Positions 1-10,060 are shown, numbered from the stretch's first letter. The stretch is 64,000 nucleotides of DNA from Mycobacterium sp. Root265 (GCF_001428895.1 NZ_LMJA01000002.1:318268-382267), one strand, 5' to 3'. Numbers and translations: made by a program. Notes: a model not told the origin generated them from the letters alone.

Positions 1-241
1 TGCCGGCGAAGCCGTCGCCCTGGGGCTGGGGTGCCTGGCCCTGAGGGTCATGATGCTGGGCCGCCTGCTGCGGCGCACCCTGGGGTTCGAACTGCTGGGC
101 GGGCGGCGCCTGCGCCGGTGCGCCGCCGAGCGGCGCGGTGTGGACCTGCCCCTGCTGGGATACCTGATCGGTCCAATTCTGGCCGTCATACCAGCGGTAC
201 TCGAAGCGGCCCTCGGGGTCGCGCAACCATTGACCACTCAC
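1..241 (-). CDS. DUF2510-domain protein, N-terminal part (cut by window edge)
   Basis: The reading frame starts at a GTG (239-241) preceded by a clear Shine-Dalgarno GAGGAG six bases upstream, and runs off the left edge after 80 codons without a stop. Residues 2-24 carry the DUF2510 pattern (GRFEYRWYDGQNWT), a short tryptophan-rich module found at the N-terminus of many actinobacterial membrane or secreted proteins. It is followed by a Gln/Pro/Ala-rich linker. The rest of the protein is outside the window, so its main domain is unknown; in mycobacteria such N-termini often precede membrane segments or a scramblase-like domain. It is divergent from the small membrane gene at 311. Confidence 0.75.
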   Translation of the reverse strand, partial: MSGQWLRDPEGRFEYRWYDGQNWTDQVSQQGQVHTAPLGGAPAQAPPAQQFEPQGAPQQAAQHHDPQGQAPQPQGDGFAG

Positions 242-310
242 CGTGTACTCCTCAACAACTCAGCCGATTCGATGCGTACAGGATCACCTTAGGCTGGCAT
301 TCTTGGATGT

Positions 311-514
311 ATGGCAGGTGACGAGATCGACCGGGTCCGGGCGAAGAGCGCATTGGCAGTGGTCAAGGAGCATCCGGGGATGGTGCTGTTCCTGGCATCG
401 CCGGCGATCCTCGCGGTGGCCGCCGTCTGGTGGCTGGCCGGTGCCGGCTGGGCGGGACTGCTGCTGGTCGCGCTGGTGCTGGGCGGCGGAGTGGCCCTGC
501 TCAGAAAGCGCTAG
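311..514 (+). CDS. Small two-helix membrane protein
   Basis: 67 residues. A short charged N-terminus (about residues 1-18) is followed by two hydrophobic stretches (about 24-42 and 44-63) separated by a Gly-Ala-Gly turn, ending in a basic RKR tail that suggests the C-terminus is cytoplasmic. It resembles the small conserved integral membrane proteins common in mycobacteria, but I cannot name a family. ATG start at 311; the next gene on the same strand begins 72 bases downstream. No function is inferred. Confidence 0.6.
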   Translation: MAGDEIDRVRAKSALAVVKEHPGMVLFLASPAILAVAAVWWLAGAGWAGLLLVALVLGGGVALLRKR

Positions 515-586
515 CACCGATCATCAGGGCTTTCGCTGTGTGAGAACACTGCCCACCGCGCGTTGTAACGGTGTAATCATGTAATC

Positions 587-1114
587 ATGAGACATCATCA
601 GCACGGGCGGCGCGGCTCCGCCGACGCCGTCACCGATGCCGCGGACTGGTTCGCCGGGCGCCTGCCCGACGGCTGGTTCGCCGGTGATCCGACCGTTGTG
701 GTCGATCGCGAAGAAATCACGGTGATCGGGCAGTTACCCGAATCCGACGGCGACGAGAGTGTGGCCCGGGCCTCCGGCCGGGTCGCCAAGTTCCGCGAGG
801 AAACCCGCGGCGAGCGGATGCGCATCGCCGACGAGGCCCAGGATCGCTTCGGTCGCAAGGTCTCGTGGGGTGTGCAGGCCGGCGGTGAACGCACCCTGTT
901 CACCCATATCGCCGTCCCGGTGATGACTAGGCTCAAACAACCGGAGCGCCAGGTGCTCGACACCCTGGTCGATGCCGGTGTCGCCCGCTCACGCTCGGAT
1001 GCCTTGGCGTGGTCGGTGAAACTGGTCGGCGAGCACACCGAGGAATGGCTGGCCAAGCTGCGCGAGGCCATGACCGCGGTCGACGATGTGCGCGCGGAGG
1101 GCCCGAACCTGTAG
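587..1114 (+). CDS. Conserved actinobacterial protein of unknown function
   Basis: 175 residues, soluble, no signal peptide or membrane segment. The N-terminal half has a compact alpha/beta pattern (WFAGRLPDGWF, then DREEITVIGQL). The C-terminal half is helical, with a stretch (LKQPERQVLDTLVDAGVARS, then RSDALAWSVKLVGEH) resembling the ribbon-helix-helix or Arc-like tails of a conserved mycobacterial family I recall only as hypothetical. Start chosen at the first ATG; the upstream sequence contains two copies of GTAATCAT just before it. It is convergent with the molybdopterin enzyme at 1131, with only 16 bases between them. Confidence 0.6.
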   Translation: MRHHQHGRRGSADAVTDAADWFAGRLPDGWFAGDPTVVVDREEITVIGQLPESDGDESVARASGRVAKFREETRGERMRIADEAQDRFGRKVSWGVQAGGERTLFTHIAVPVMTRLKQPERQVLDTLVDAGVARSRSDALAWSVKLVGEHTEEWLAKLREAMTAVDDVRAEGPNL

Positions 1115-1130
1115 TGATGTCGGCGCTCGC

Positions 1131-3311
1131 TCAGCGAACGTCAGCGCGCCGAAGTAGCTCGATGGCGACGTGGGTGCCGCCCAGCGCCGAGGTCTGCGAC
1201 AACGGATCCAGGGCGGCGCCGTCGACCAGCAGATTGCGGTTCACGCCGTAGGTCTGCGGCGCCGCACCGGAGCGTGGATCGAAAACCCCCGAACCCCAAC
1301 CGTGTTCCATCACCACCAAACCACGGCGGGGCCGGTCCGACAGCGCTGCGGTGATCTCGACCGAGCCGACCGCCGACGTCACCCGCACGGTGTCGCCATC
1401 ACCGATGTCGAGTGCGGCCCCATCCTCTGGATGGACGAAGACGACGTTGCGCTTTCCGGACGGATGCAGGCCGGGCAGTTCGTTGAGCCACGAGTTCATC
1501 GCGTGCCGGTTGCGCCGGTTGCCCAGCAGGTAAGGGAAGTCCGGCTCCGTGCGAGGGCCGGCGCCCGCCAGCAGCTCGCGGGTGCGCGCGACGAACTCCG
1601 CCGGTGCCACCTGCACCTTCTTGTCCGGGGTCCGCAGCGCGGCGCGGAAATGCCCGAACTCGCGGGGCCCCAGCACCAGGCCGTGCGGATTGTCACGCAG
1701 ATCCCGCCATTTCAGCTTGCGGCCGTTGACCTTCCGGGACGTCGCGATCATCAGCCGGTTGATCCAGTGCGGACCGAACGCCAGGCCGGGACGTCCGGTC
1801 GCAGCGGCGGCCCGCCGGCTGGACCGGATGAAACCGTTGAGACCGCGGGCACCGAACAGCGGCCGCTTCATCGCCAGCGCCAGGTCGACGAAGATCCGCC
1901 ACTCCTCACGGGCCTGCGGCGGCGGGTCGACGGCCCGGGCACCGAACTGGACGAACGGTTCGTCGTGCATGCTGCTGGTGAAGGCCAACAGGTCGTCGCG
2001 CTCCAACCAGTGCACCGCGGGCAGCAGCCAATGCGCGTGACGGTGGCTCTCGCGTTGCACGAAATCGATGGCCACCAACAGATCCAGCTGTTGCAGGGCG
2101 GAATCGAGCCGGGCGCCGTCGGGACCGGATATCACCGGGTTGCCGGAGTTGATCACCAACGCCCGGATCTGTCCTTGCCCGGGTGTGAGGATCTCATCGG
2201 GCAGTTCGGCCAGCGCGTGGGCGCCGGCCACCATCTCGCGCCCGGCCACCCGGCTGCGGTGCGGCGCGGTCTCGGCCAGACCGGCCAGTCGAAGCGTGTC
2301 GACGTAGCCGGGTTCGAACCGGCGGCCGCCGGGCCGGTCCATCCGGCCGGTGATGACGTTGAGCACATGCCCCAGCCATTCGGCGACGGTGCCGGTCTCC
2401 TGTAGGGACACCCCGGTCCGGGTGATCACCATCGCACCGGGCGCCGCAGCGAAATCCCGTGCCAACTGCGCGATCTCATCGCAGGGGATATCGCAGCGGG
2501 CGGCCAGATCGGCGAGGTCGCACGCGGTCACCAGCGCCCGGATCTCCGGCATGCCGGAAGCCAGGTCGGCACAGTCACCCACGTGTTCGAGGCGGGCGTC
2601 CAGGATGACCTTGACCATCGCCAGCAGCAGCGCCCAGTCCTGGCCCGGGTGCACGGCCAGATGGGTGTCGGCCTTGTCTGCGGACTCGGTACGCACCGGG
2701 TCGACCACCACGATGCGCGCGCCATGCCGCTGACGATCCAGTGCGCGGCGCCACCCGCCGGGCGCGGACTCCAGCCAATTCCAGGCGCTGACAGCCGGGT
2801 TCGCGCCGACCAGCAGGAAGAAGTCGCAGTTGTCGATATCGGAGACCGGCACCATCAGGGCCGATCCGTACATCGACTGCGCGACCACGTGGACGGCATT
2901 CTGATCCACCGACCCGACGGCATAGCGATTGCGGGTACCGACCGCGTCCAGCCAGCCGTTCATGAACACCAGGTTCGACGACGAGTAGCCGGCCGGGTTC
3001 CCGTAATAGGCGCCGACCGCGTCCGGCCCGTCGGCGTCGATCAAACGGTTCATCCGGTCGGCAATGTCGCGCAACGCCTCGTCCCACGAGGCCTCGACGT
3101 AGCGGTCGCCGTCCCGGCGCATCGGTGCCACCACGCGGCGCGGATGCTCGACCACTGCGGCCGCGGTGCGCCCCTTCGCGCAGAAATCGTGCCAGCTGTG
3201 CGGGTTGAGTTTGTCCGCGGCGATCTTGCGGACCCGGTTGTCCTCGACGGTGATCTCCACGCCGCACGTTGCCAGGCAGTACCGGCAGAAGGTGTGCACG
3301 GTGTCGGCCAT
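1131..3311 (-). CDS. Molybdopterin-dependent oxidoreductase (formate dehydrogenase / nitrate reductase superfamily)
   Basis: About 726 residues from the ATG at 3311; a 34-residue upstream extension to 3413 is possible but overlaps the neighbouring ABC gene. The N-terminus has the [4Fe-4S] ligand set C9-x2-C12-x3-C16 with a fourth cysteine at 44 (DFCAKGR), the arrangement of periplasmic nitrate reductase/formate dehydrogenase catalytic subunits. The middle shows the bis-MGD-binding folds (LLVGANPA, VVDPVRT, INSGNP) and the C-terminus has the molybdopterin dinucleotide-binding barrel. I see no Cys or SeCys at the usual metal-ligand region (GSVDQNA), so the substrate cannot be named. No Tat signal is visible, so it is probably cytoplasmic. 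No small electron-transfer subunit is adjacent. Confidence 0.8.
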   Translation of the reverse strand: MADTVHTFCRYCLATCGVEITVEDNRVRKIAADKLNPHSWHDFCAKGRTAAAVVEHPRRVVAPMRRDGDRYVEASWDEALRDIADRMNRLIDADGPDAVGAYYGNPAGYSSSNLVFMNGWLDAVGTRNRYAVGSVDQNAVHVVAQSMYGSALMVPVSDIDNCDFFLLVGANPAVSAWNWLESAPGGWRRALDRQRHGARIVVVDPVRTESADKADTHLAVHPGQDWALLLAMVKVILDARLEHVGDCADLASGMPEIRALVTACDLADLAARCDIPCDEIAQLARDFAAAPGAMVITRTGVSLQETGTVAEWLGHVLNVITGRMDRPGGRRFEPGYVDTLRLAGLAETAPHRSRVAGREMVAGAHALAELPDEILTPGQGQIRALVINSGNPVISGPDGARLDSALQQLDLLVAIDFVQRESHRHAHWLLPAVHWLERDDLLAFTSSMHDEPFVQFGARAVDPPPQAREEWRIFVDLALAMKRPLFGARGLNGFIRSSRRAAAATGRPGLAFGPHWINRLMIATSRKVNGRKLKWRDLRDNPHGLVLGPREFGHFRAALRTPDKKVQVAPAEFVARTRELLAGAGPRTEPDFPYLLGNRRNRHAMNSWLNELPGLHPSGKRNVVFVHPEDGAALDIGDGDTVRVTSAVGSVEITAALSDRPRRGLVVMEHGWGSGVFDPRSGAAPQTYGVNRNLLVDGAALDPLSQTSALGGTHVAIELLRRADVR

Positions 3312-3384
3312 ATCGCCATACTGCCCAACGGGTTCCGGCGCTGTCCGGGGATTGGAATTGAGCAGGGTGCTTGATCGGGCTCGG

Positions 3385-5301
3385 CTACTTCCCGTCGCTG
3401 CGCTGCGCTGCACTCGCCTCGACCGACATTGCCCAGTACTCGCCGTGGCGTTCCAGCAGTTCGGTGTGGGTGCCCCGCTCCACGATGCGCCCGGCCTCCA
3501 TCACCAGGATCTGGTCCGCGTCGCGGATGGTGGACAGCCGGTGCGCGATGATGAAACTGGTCCTGTCCCGCCGCAATTCGGCCATCGCCTGCTGGATCAG
3601 CAATTCGGTTCGGGTGTCCACCGAACTGGTCGCCTCGTCCAGGATCAGCAACGCCGGCCGGGCCAGCACCGCCCGGGCAATGGTGATCAGCTGTTTCTCA
3701 CCGGCGCTGATGGCGCCACCGTCATCGCCGACCCGGGTGTCGTACCCGTCGGGCAGGGTCTGCACGAAACGCTCGACGTGCGCGGTGCGGGCAGCCTCGT
3801 GCACTTCGTCGGGTGTGGCGTCGGGGCGGCCGTAGGCGATGTTGTCGTAGATGGTGCCGCCGAACAACCAGGTGTCCTGCAGCACCATGCCGATCCGGGC
3901 GCGCAGCACCTGGCGGGGCAGCGACGCGATATCCACCCCGTCGATCGTGATCCGGCCCGCGTCGATGTCGTAGAAGCGCATCAGCAGATTCACCAGCGTG
4001 GTCTTGCCCGCACCGGTCGGGCCGACGATGGCCACCGTCGAGCCGGGCTCGGCGATCAGGGACAGATCTTCGATCACCGGGGTGTCGGGCCGGTAACCGA
4101 ACGAGACATGCTCGAACTCGACGCGACCTGCTCTGGAGGCCGGCGCGGCGGCGGTGGGTTCGGCCGACTCTTCCGGCGCGTCGAGCAGGTCGAAAATCCG
4201 CTCCGCGCTGGCAATCCCGGACTGCAGCGAGTTGTACATCGATGCGACCTGCGTCAGCGGCTGGTTGAACTGGCGAACGTACTGGATGAACGCCTGGATG
4301 CCGCCCAGCGTGATCTGACCGGTGGCGACCTGGATACCGCCGACGACCGCGACCGCCACATAGCTGAGGTTGCCGATGAACGTGGTGGCCGGCGAGACCA
4401 GTCCGGACAGGAACTGGGCGCCCAGACTGGCGCGGTACACCTCACCGTTGAGTTCGGTGAACCGTTCGGCGGCCGCGGCACGGTGACCGTAGGTCTTCAC
4501 CACGGTGAATCCGCTGTAGGTTTCCTCGATATGGGCGTTGAGCCGGCCCGTGTTGGTCCACTGCGCCACGAACAGCTTCTGTGAGCGACGGGCGATGGTG
4601 CGGGTCGCCAGCAGCGACAGCGGCACCGTCACCACCGTGATCAGAGCCAGCAGCGGCGAGATCGTCAGCATCGCCACCAGCACGGCCAGCACCGTCACCA
4701 ACGCGGTCAGCAGTTGGCTGATCGTCATGGCCAGCGAGGACTGCACGTTGTCGACATCGTTGGTGACGCGGCTGAGCAGTTCGCCGCGCTGCCGGCCGTC
4801 GACATAGGACAACGGCAGTCGGTGCACCTTGTGCTCGATCTCGGTGCGCAGCGCCGCCATGGTGCGCTGCACCACCACGTTGAGGATGCGGGCCTGCAAC
4901 CAGACCAGCAGCGCGGCAACCAGATACAGACCCAGCGCGAGCGAGAGGGTGTGCGCGACGGCGGCGAAGTCGACCCCCCGGCCGGGCACCACGTTCATCC
5001 CGGAGAGCAGATCGGCGAAGGTTCCGTCACCGCGGGCCCGGGCCGCCTCGACGGCCTGATCCTTGCTGAGCCCGGCGGGCAACTCGCGGCCGATCACCCC
5101 GTTGAACAACAGGTCGGTGGCGTGACCGAGGATGCGCGGCCCGATCACACCGATCGCGATACCGCCCACGGCGAGCGCGATCACCAGTGCGGTCAGACTG
5201 CGTTGCGGGGCCAGCCGTTTCAGCAGCCGGACCGCCGCGCCCGTGAAATCGCGCGACCGTGCCGCCGGGGGTTCCGCCATACCGCGGATCGGCCTGGTCA
5301 T
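3385..5301 (-). CDS. ABC exporter subunit, membrane domain fused to ATPase (Rv1272c-like)
   Basis: 638 residues. A transmembrane domain with six helices (about residues 35-360) is followed by a nucleotide-binding domain. Walker A is GPTGAGKTT and Walker B ends in DEATSSVD with the catalytic Glu. The H-loop is canonical (IIAHRLSTI), but the signature is ISAGEKQ instead of LSGGQ. It overlaps its partner by four bases (ATGA), so the two are translationally coupled and form a heterodimer. The position beside lprB matches M. tuberculosis Rv1272c, reported to favour long-chain fatty-acid import when expressed in E. coli. Drug or lipid transport is inferred from the family only. Confidence 0.9.
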   Translation of the reverse strand: MTRPIRGMAEPPAARSRDFTGAAVRLLKRLAPQRSLTALVIALAVGGIAIGVIGPRILGHATDLLFNGVIGRELPAGLSKDQAVEAARARGDGTFADLLSGMNVVPGRGVDFAAVAHTLSLALGLYLVAALLVWLQARILNVVVQRTMAALRTEIEHKVHRLPLSYVDGRQRGELLSRVTNDVDNVQSSLAMTISQLLTALVTVLAVLVAMLTISPLLALITVVTVPLSLLATRTIARRSQKLFVAQWTNTGRLNAHIEETYSGFTVVKTYGHRAAAAERFTELNGEVYRASLGAQFLSGLVSPATTFIGNLSYVAVAVVGGIQVATGQITLGGIQAFIQYVRQFNQPLTQVASMYNSLQSGIASAERIFDLLDAPEESAEPTAAAPASRAGRVEFEHVSFGYRPDTPVIEDLSLIAEPGSTVAIVGPTGAGKTTLVNLLMRFYDIDAGRITIDGVDIASLPRQVLRARIGMVLQDTWLFGGTIYDNIAYGRPDATPDEVHEAARTAHVERFVQTLPDGYDTRVGDDGGAISAGEKQLITIARAVLARPALLILDEATSSVDTRTELLIQQAMAELRRDRTSFIIAHRLSTIRDADQILVMEAGRIVERGTHTELLERHGEYWAMSVEASAAQRSDGK

Positions 5302-7019
5302 CCCCGCACCGACTGCGAGTCCACGAATTCCGCGTAGGTGGGGCAGTCCGTCAGCAGCGCCTCGTGGGTGCCCGCGCCGACCACCCGGCCGTCGTCGATG
5401 ACGATCACCTGATCGGCCTGCGCCACCGTCGAGATCCGCTGCGAGACGATGATCACCGTCGCTGTCGCGGACACCTCGCGCAGTGCGGCGCGCACCCGGG
5501 CGTCGGTGTGCACGTCCAGTGCCGAGAACGCATCATCGAACAGGTAGACCGCCGGTCGCCGGATCACCGCGCGGGCGATGGCAAGTCGCTGCCGCTGGCC
5601 GCCGGAGAAGTTGATCCCGCCCTGCGCGACGCGCATCTGCAGGTCGTCGGGATGAGCGCGCACGAAATCGTCGGCGGCCGCTACCCGAAGCGCGTCCCAC
5701 ATCTCGTCCTCGGTCGCCGATGCCCTGCCGTAGTGCAGGTTGTCGGCGACGGTGCCGGAGAACAGGTACCCGCGCTGCGGCACCAATCCGACGGTCGCCC
5801 AGAGGTCTTCGGGATCGAAATGGCGCACGTCGACGCCGTCGAGGCGGATGGTTCCCGCCGTGACGTCGTACTGCCTGCTGATCAGGGATATCAGGGTGGA
5901 TTTGCCCGAACCGGTGCTCCCGACGATCGCGGTCACCGTGCCGGGCCCGGCGGTGAACGAAACATCCTGCACGACGGCGCGATCCGCGCCCGGATAGCTG
6001 AAGGTGGCGCCGGCCAGGTGCACCTCGCCGGCGACGGGAGCGGGGGCGGGGTCCTGCGGTGCCGTGATCTCCGGTGCGGTGGAGAGCACTTCGGTGATCC
6101 GCTCGGCGCACGCCGACGCGCGGGGCAGCAGCACCACCAGGAAGGTGGCCAGCAGGACCGCGTACAGGATCTGCATGAAGTAGGCCAGGAACGCGATCAG
6201 CGAACCCACCTGCATCTGGCCGTCGTCGATGCGCTGCCCGCCGAACCAGATGAGGGCGACGCTGGAGATGTTGATGACCAGCGTCGTCACCGGCAGCATC
6301 AGCGCCTGCCAGCGCCCGGCGCTCAGCGCGGTATCGGTGAGCGCCCGGTTGGCCTCGTCGAACCGGCTGCGTTCCAGGGGTTCGCGTGCGAAGGCCCGGA
6401 TCACCCGGATCCCGGAAAGCTGTTCGCGCATCACCCGGTTGATGTTGTCGATGACGCGCTGCATGGTGCGGAAGATCGGCATCAGCCGCGACACCAGCCA
6501 CCCGTTGGCCAGCGCCAGGATCGGCACGCTGATCAGCAGCAGCCAGGACAGCCCGGCGTCCTGGTGGATGGCCATCGCGATACCGCCGATGCCCATGATG
6601 GGCGCGGTGATGAGCATGGTGCTCGTCATCTGGACCAGCAACTGGATCTGCTGAACGTCGTTGGTGGTCCGGGTGAGCAGTGTCGGTGTCCCGAACCGCG
6701 CGGTCTCCACCGCGGAAAAGCCGAGCACGTGGGAGAACATCGCGCCCCGCAGATCGTGGCCGAACCCCATGCTGGCCCGCGACCCGAAGAACACCGCGCC
6801 GACGGCGCACACCACCTGAAGTGCGGTGACCCCCAGCATCACCAGGCCGAGGTGCACGATCCGCGTCGTATCGCCCACCGCAACGCCTTCGTCGATGATC
6901 GCGGCGTTCACCGTCGGCAGATACAACGAGGCCAGCGTGCTGATCACCTGCAGGCCCGCCACCACGGAGAGCAACCCCCGGTACGGCTGCACATACCGGC
7001 GCAGCAGGGCGAGCAACAT
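5298..7019 (-). CDS. ABC exporter subunit with degenerate ATP site (Rv1273c-like)
   Basis: 573 residues from the ATG at 7019; longer forms to 7097 have no support. Six-helix membrane domain, then an ATPase with Walker [10 protein letters not shown] and an intact signature (FSGGQRQR). The catalytic Glu after Walker B is replaced by Asp ([10 protein letters not shown]) and the H-loop His by Gln (VSQRIST). With the altered signature of the partner, this gives exactly one degenerate and one competent ATP site, as in heterodimeric exporters such as TM287/288. First gene of a two-gene operon with the subunit at 3385. Substrate unknown. Confidence 0.9.
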   Translation of the reverse strand: MLLALLRRYVQPYRGLLSVVAGLQVISTLASLYLPTVNAAIIDEGVAVGDTTRIVHLGLVMLGVTALQVVCAVGAVFFGSRASMGFGHDLRGAMFSHVLGFSAVETARFGTPTLLTRTTNDVQQIQLLVQMTSTMLITAPIMGIGGIAMAIHQDAGLSWLLLISVPILALANGWLVSRLMPIFRTMQRVIDNINRVMREQLSGIRVIRAFAREPLERSRFDEANRALTDTALSAGRWQALMLPVTTLVINISSVALIWFGGQRIDDGQMQVGSLIAFLAYFMQILYAVLLATFLVVLLPRASACAERITEVLSTAPEITAPQDPAPAPVAGEVHLAGATFSYPGADRAVVQDVSFTAGPGTVTAIVGSTGSGKSTLISLISRQYDVTAGTIRLDGVDVRHFDPEDLWATVGLVPQRGYLFSGTVADNLHYGRASATEDEMWDALRVAAADDFVRAHPDDLQMRVAQGGINFSGGQRQRLAIARAVIRRPAVYLFDDAFSALDVHTDARVRAALREVSATATVIIVSQRISTVAQADQVIVIDDGRVVGAGTHEALLTDCPTYAEFVDSQSVRG

Positions 7020-7119
7020 CTGGCTACTGTCGCACACCCACCTGTAGGACCCGGTGTGGGACCGGGACACGAAAAGGCAGGTCAGTCGGTATGTCAACGG
7101 TTCCGTGCCGACCGGCCGC

Positions 7120-7125
7120 TACAGT
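7120..7125 (+). promoter_or_regulatory. -10 element TACAGT for leaderless lprB
   Basis: TACAGT fits the mycobacterial -10 consensus TANNNT and is seven bases from the GTG at 7133. That spacing places the transcription start on the start codon, the usual layout of leaderless mycobacterial mRNAs. It also supports the GTG start over the upstream ATG at 7091. Confidence 0.5.
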
Positions 7126-7132
7126 GCATGTC

Positions 7133-7717
7133 GTGACCCCCAGAAGCGGCCATGCTGTCCCTCACGGACGGCTCACTCGTGCAGCGAAGATGCTGGTGGC
7201 CGCCGCTGCGGTGCTCCCCGTGGTGGCAGCCTGCTCCAGTTCCGACGACCCCGCCACACCCTCGGTGCCGCCGAGTACCGAGGCGGCGCCGGCCGCTCAG
7301 CACGGCCCGGATTTCCCGGAATGCGGCGGCATCACCGACCAGACCATCTCGCAGCTGACCGAGGTCGTCGGGCTGGTGAACACGGCCCGCACCTCGGTGG
7401 GCTGCCAGTGGCTGGCCGGCGGCGGCATCGTCGGCCCGCACTTCTCCTTCACCCACTTCCGGGGCAGCCCCATCGGGCGGGAACGCAAGACCGAGGAACT
7501 GTCCCGCGCCAGCGTGGAGGACATCAGCATCGAGGGCCAGAATGGATTCATCGCCATCGGCGAAGACCTGGTGCTCGGGCCCAGCCTGTGCGAGATCGGC
7601 ATCCAGTTCGACGATGACTTCATCGAGTGGTCGGTCAGCTTCGCCCAGAAGCCCTACCCGGATGCTTGCGAAGTCGCCAAGGAACTCACCCGCCAGTCGA
7701 TTGTGAACGCCAAATGA
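7133..7717 (+). CDS. lprB: Lipoprotein LprB
   Basis: 194 residues from the GTG at 7133. A basic N-terminus (about residues 1-20) and a hydrophobic stretch lead to a lipobox, VVAAC, so the mature protein should be lipid-anchored on the outer face of the membrane. The mature part begins with a Ser/Pro/Ala-rich linker and holds conserved motifs (FPECGGI, VGCQWLAGGG, GSPIGRERKTEELSR) that I recognise from M. tuberculosis LprB (Rv1274). It overlaps lprC by four bases. Function unknown; its place beside the ABC exporter pair is conserved. Confidence 0.88.
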   Translation: MTPRSGHAVPHGRLTRAAKMLVAAAAVLPVVAACSSSDDPATPSVPPSTEAAPAAQHGPDFPECGGITDQTISQLTEVVGLVNTARTSVGCQWLAGGGIVGPHFSFTHFRGSPIGRERKTEELSRASVEDISIEGQNGFIAIGEDLVLGPSLCEIGIQFDDDFIEWSVSFAQKPYPDACEVAKELTRQSIVNAK

Positions 7718-8283
7718 TGCGCCGCGCCGTGAAACGTCCGCTGACCGTGGTGATTGCGCTGCTTGCCGCGTTGACCATGGTGATCGGCGTGCAGGGCTGC
7801 TCGCGTGCGGTCGACGGGTCGGCGATCAAGGCCGGTTCCGGCGGCGCCGGGCCGCGCAATAACGACTCGGAGAAGACCTACCCGAACCTGCTCAAGGAAT
7901 GCGACGTCCTGACCGAGGACATCCTGGCCGAGACCGTGGGCGCCGATCCGCTGGACATCCAGAGCACGTTCGTGGGCGCGGTGTGCCGCTGGCAGGCGGC
8001 CAACCCGGCCGGGCTGGTCGACATCACCAGGTTCTGGTTCGAGCTCGGGGACCTGGAGAACGAACGCCAGGCCGCCGAGGTGATGAAGTTCCCGATCGAG
8101 GATCGCCGGGTCGCCGGCGTGCAGTCGATCGTGATGAAGAACCCGGCCGCCAACGGGGCGTGCGGGGTGGCCAGCGACGCCAGCGGTGTCGTCGGCTGGT
8201 GGGTCAATCCGCAGGCTCCCGGTATCGACGCCTGCGCGATGGCCATCAAGCTGATGGAACTGACGCTCGCCACCAACTCCTAG
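7714..8283 (+). CDS. lprC: Lipoprotein LprC
   Basis: 189 residues. The ATG at 7714 overlaps the lprB stop (ATGA), and a second ATG follows directly. The signal peptide (VVIALLAALTMVIGVQGC) ends in a lipobox with the lipidated Cys at about residue 29. The mature domain has paired cysteines and the pattern of the mycobacterial LprB/LprC fold. It is paralogous in style to lprB, and the pair is always adjacent in mycobacteria (Rv1274-Rv1275). Role unknown; co-translation with lprB suggests a shared complex at the cell envelope. Confidence 0.87.
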   Translation: MMRRAVKRPLTVVIALLAALTMVIGVQGCSRAVDGSAIKAGSGGAGPRNNDSEKTYPNLLKECDVLTEDILAETVGADPLDIQSTFVGAVCRWQAANPAGLVDITRFWFELGDLENERQAAEVMKFPIEDRRVAGVQSIVMKNPAANGACGVASDASGVVGWWVNPQAPGIDACAMAIKLMELTLATNS

Positions 8284-8295
8284 TCAGCGGCGGGA

Positions 8296-8787
8296 TCAGC
8301 GCGGAACGTGGAATCCCGCCAGTTGCGCGCCGCCGACCTCGAGGTCACGCCAGGTTGTCGGCACCCGTAGCAGCGCCAGCGCCGAAGTCGGGTACTTCAA
8401 TTCGATCTCCGCGACCACGTCGGCATCGCTGTGGTCATCGGCCAGGGCGAGTGCCAGCCCCGACATCACCGGCTCGTGTCCGATCACCAGCAGCGTCTGC
8501 ACATCATCGGCGACGCCGTTGATCTCGCCGAGGACGATGCCCGGCGTCGCGTCGTAGATCCGGTCCACGAAGCGCGCCGGCGCCTCGATCCCGGTCCGCT
8601 CCAGGGTCTGTCGGGTGCGGGTCGCCGTCGAGCACAACACCGCGTCGATGGGTGGCGCCTCGGCCCGCAGCCAGTCACCGGCCAGCCCGGCCTCCCGGAT
8701 GCCGCGCGGGGCCAGCGGGCGGCCGTGGTCGCCGATGCCGCTGGGGTAGTCCGACTTGGCGTGACGCAGCAGCAGAAGCGTTCTCAT
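8296..8787 (-). CDS. SixA-type phosphohistidine phosphatase (histidine phosphatase superfamily)
   Basis: 163 residues. The N-terminal motif LLRHAKSD carries the RH pair of the histidine phosphatase superfamily, with His9 as the presumed phospho-acceptor. The second catalytic His is in VIGHEPVMSG. The small size and the RHAKS form are typical of SixA, which removes phosphate from His residues of phosphorelay proteins. The start is the ATG at 8787, seven bases from a TAACCT -10 element, instead of the longer frame to 8868. It matches M. tuberculosis Rv1276c in sequence style and position. Substrate protein unknown. Confidence 0.88.
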   Translation of the reverse strand: MRTLLLLRHAKSDYPSGIGDHGRPLAPRGIREAGLAGDWLRAEAPPIDAVLCSTATRTRQTLERTGIEAPARFVDRIYDATPGIVLGEINGVADDVQTLLVIGHEPVMSGLALALADDHSDADVVAEIELKYPTSALALLRVPTTWRDLEVGGAQLAGFHVPR

Positions 8788-8794
8788 CCCACTG

Positions 8795-8800
8795 AGGTTA
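8795..8800 (-). promoter_or_regulatory. -10 element TAACCT for leaderless SixA gene
   Basis: On the minus strand TAACCT (TANNNT) lies seven bases before the ATG at 8787, the spacing expected of a leaderless mycobacterial transcript. Confidence 0.45.
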
Positions 8801-8890
8801 GGCCATGCCGACGCACGTCCCCGGACTTGTCGGACAGCGGACCTACACTCTCCACGAACGACGATCACCGACCCGGAAAGGAGTGCTGAG

Positions 8891-10060
8891 ATGCGCTTTC
8901 TCCATACCGCCGACTGGCAGCTCGGGATGACCCGGCACTTCCTCAGTGCCGGTGGCGGTGAGGCACAGTCGCGCTACGCGGCCGCCCGTCGTGACGCCGT
9001 CTCGGGTCTGGGTGCGCTGGCAGCGGAGGTGGACGCCGAGTTCGTCGTCGTCGCCGGTGACGTCTTCGAGGACAACCAGCTGGCTCCGCGTGAGGTGAGC
9101 CTGGCGCTGGAGGCCATGCGGGCCATCGGCGTTCCGGTGTATCTGTTGCCGGGCAACCATGATCAGCTCGACGCCGGCTCGGTGTACACCAGCACGCTGT
9201 TTCTCGACGAATGCCCCGACAATGTCACCGTGCTGGACCGCGACGGTGCCTTCGAGGTGCGGCCCGGGCTGGAGATCGTCGCCGCGCCTTGGCGTTCCAA
9301 GTCGCCCACCACCGATCTGGCGGCCGCGGTGAGCGCCGACCTGCCTGCCGACGGCACGGTGCGCATCCTGGTCGCGCACGGCGGGGTCGACATCCTGGAC
9401 CCGGATCCCGGAAAACCGTCGCTGATCCGGCTGGCCGGGTTGGAGGCCACCATCGATCGTGGTGCCGTGCACTATGTGGCTTTGGGGGACAAGCACTCTC
9501 GCACCGCGGTCGGCGCCACCGGCCGAGTCTGGTACTCCGGTTCCCCGGAGGTCACCAACTACGACGACATCGAGACCGACCCGGGGCACGTCCTGGTCGT
9601 CGACGTCGACGAGCACGATCCGGCGCACCCGGTCCAGGTGTCCGCGCGCCGGGTCGGGCGCTGGCGCTTCCTCACCTTGCGCCACGACGTGAACGATGAC
9701 CGCGATATCGCCGGGCTCGACGTCAATCTGGATCAGCTGCCCGACAAGGAACGCACCGTGGTGCAACTGGTGCTCACCGGCTCGCTGACCGTCACCGACA
9801 AGGCCAAGCTGGACGCCTGCCTGGACCGTTACGCGCGGGTGTTCGCCTCGCTGCGGTTGTGGGAGCGGCACTCCGACATCGTGGTGCTGCCCGCCGACGG
9901 CGAATTCGACGACCTGTCGATCGGCGGGTTCGCCGCCGGCGCGGTGCAGGAGCTGGTCGATGCCGCGCGCACCGACGGCACCGAGGCCGAGGACGCCCGA
10001 TCGGCGCTCGCGCTGCTGCTCCGCCTGTCCGGCGGACACCTGGAGGGCAACGTCGCATGA
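8891..10060 (+). CDS. SbcD/Mre11-like metallophosphoesterase (DNA repair nuclease)
   Basis: 389 residues. The five metallophosphoesterase motifs of the Mre11/SbcD family are present: HTADWQLG, AGDVFEDN, LPGNHDQ, VAHGGVD and LGDKHS. A good Shine-Dalgarno (AAGGAG) precedes the ATG. The family cuts DNA ends and hairpins together with an SbcC/Rad50 ATPase, and the partner gene follows with a four-base overlap. Orthologue of M. tuberculosis Rv1277 by order. The C-terminal part beyond about residue 290 probably forms the capping and partner-binding region. Confidence 0.9.
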   Translation: MRFLHTADWQLGMTRHFLSAGGGEAQSRYAAARRDAVSGLGALAAEVDAEFVVVAGDVFEDNQLAPREVSLALEAMRAIGVPVYLLPGNHDQLDAGSVYTSTLFLDECPDNVTVLDRDGAFEVRPGLEIVAAPWRSKSPTTDLAAAVSADLPADGTVRILVAHGGVDILDPDPGKPSLIRLAGLEATIDRGAVHYVALGDKHSRTAVGATGRVWYSGSPEVTNYDDIETDPGHVLVVDVDEHDPAHPVQVSARRVGRWRFLTLRHDVNDDRDIAGLDVNLDQLPDKERTVVQLVLTGSLTVTDKAKLDACLDRYARVFASLRLWERHSDIVVLPADGEFDDLSIGGFAAGAVQELVDAARTDGTEAEDARSALALLLRLSGGHLEGNVA

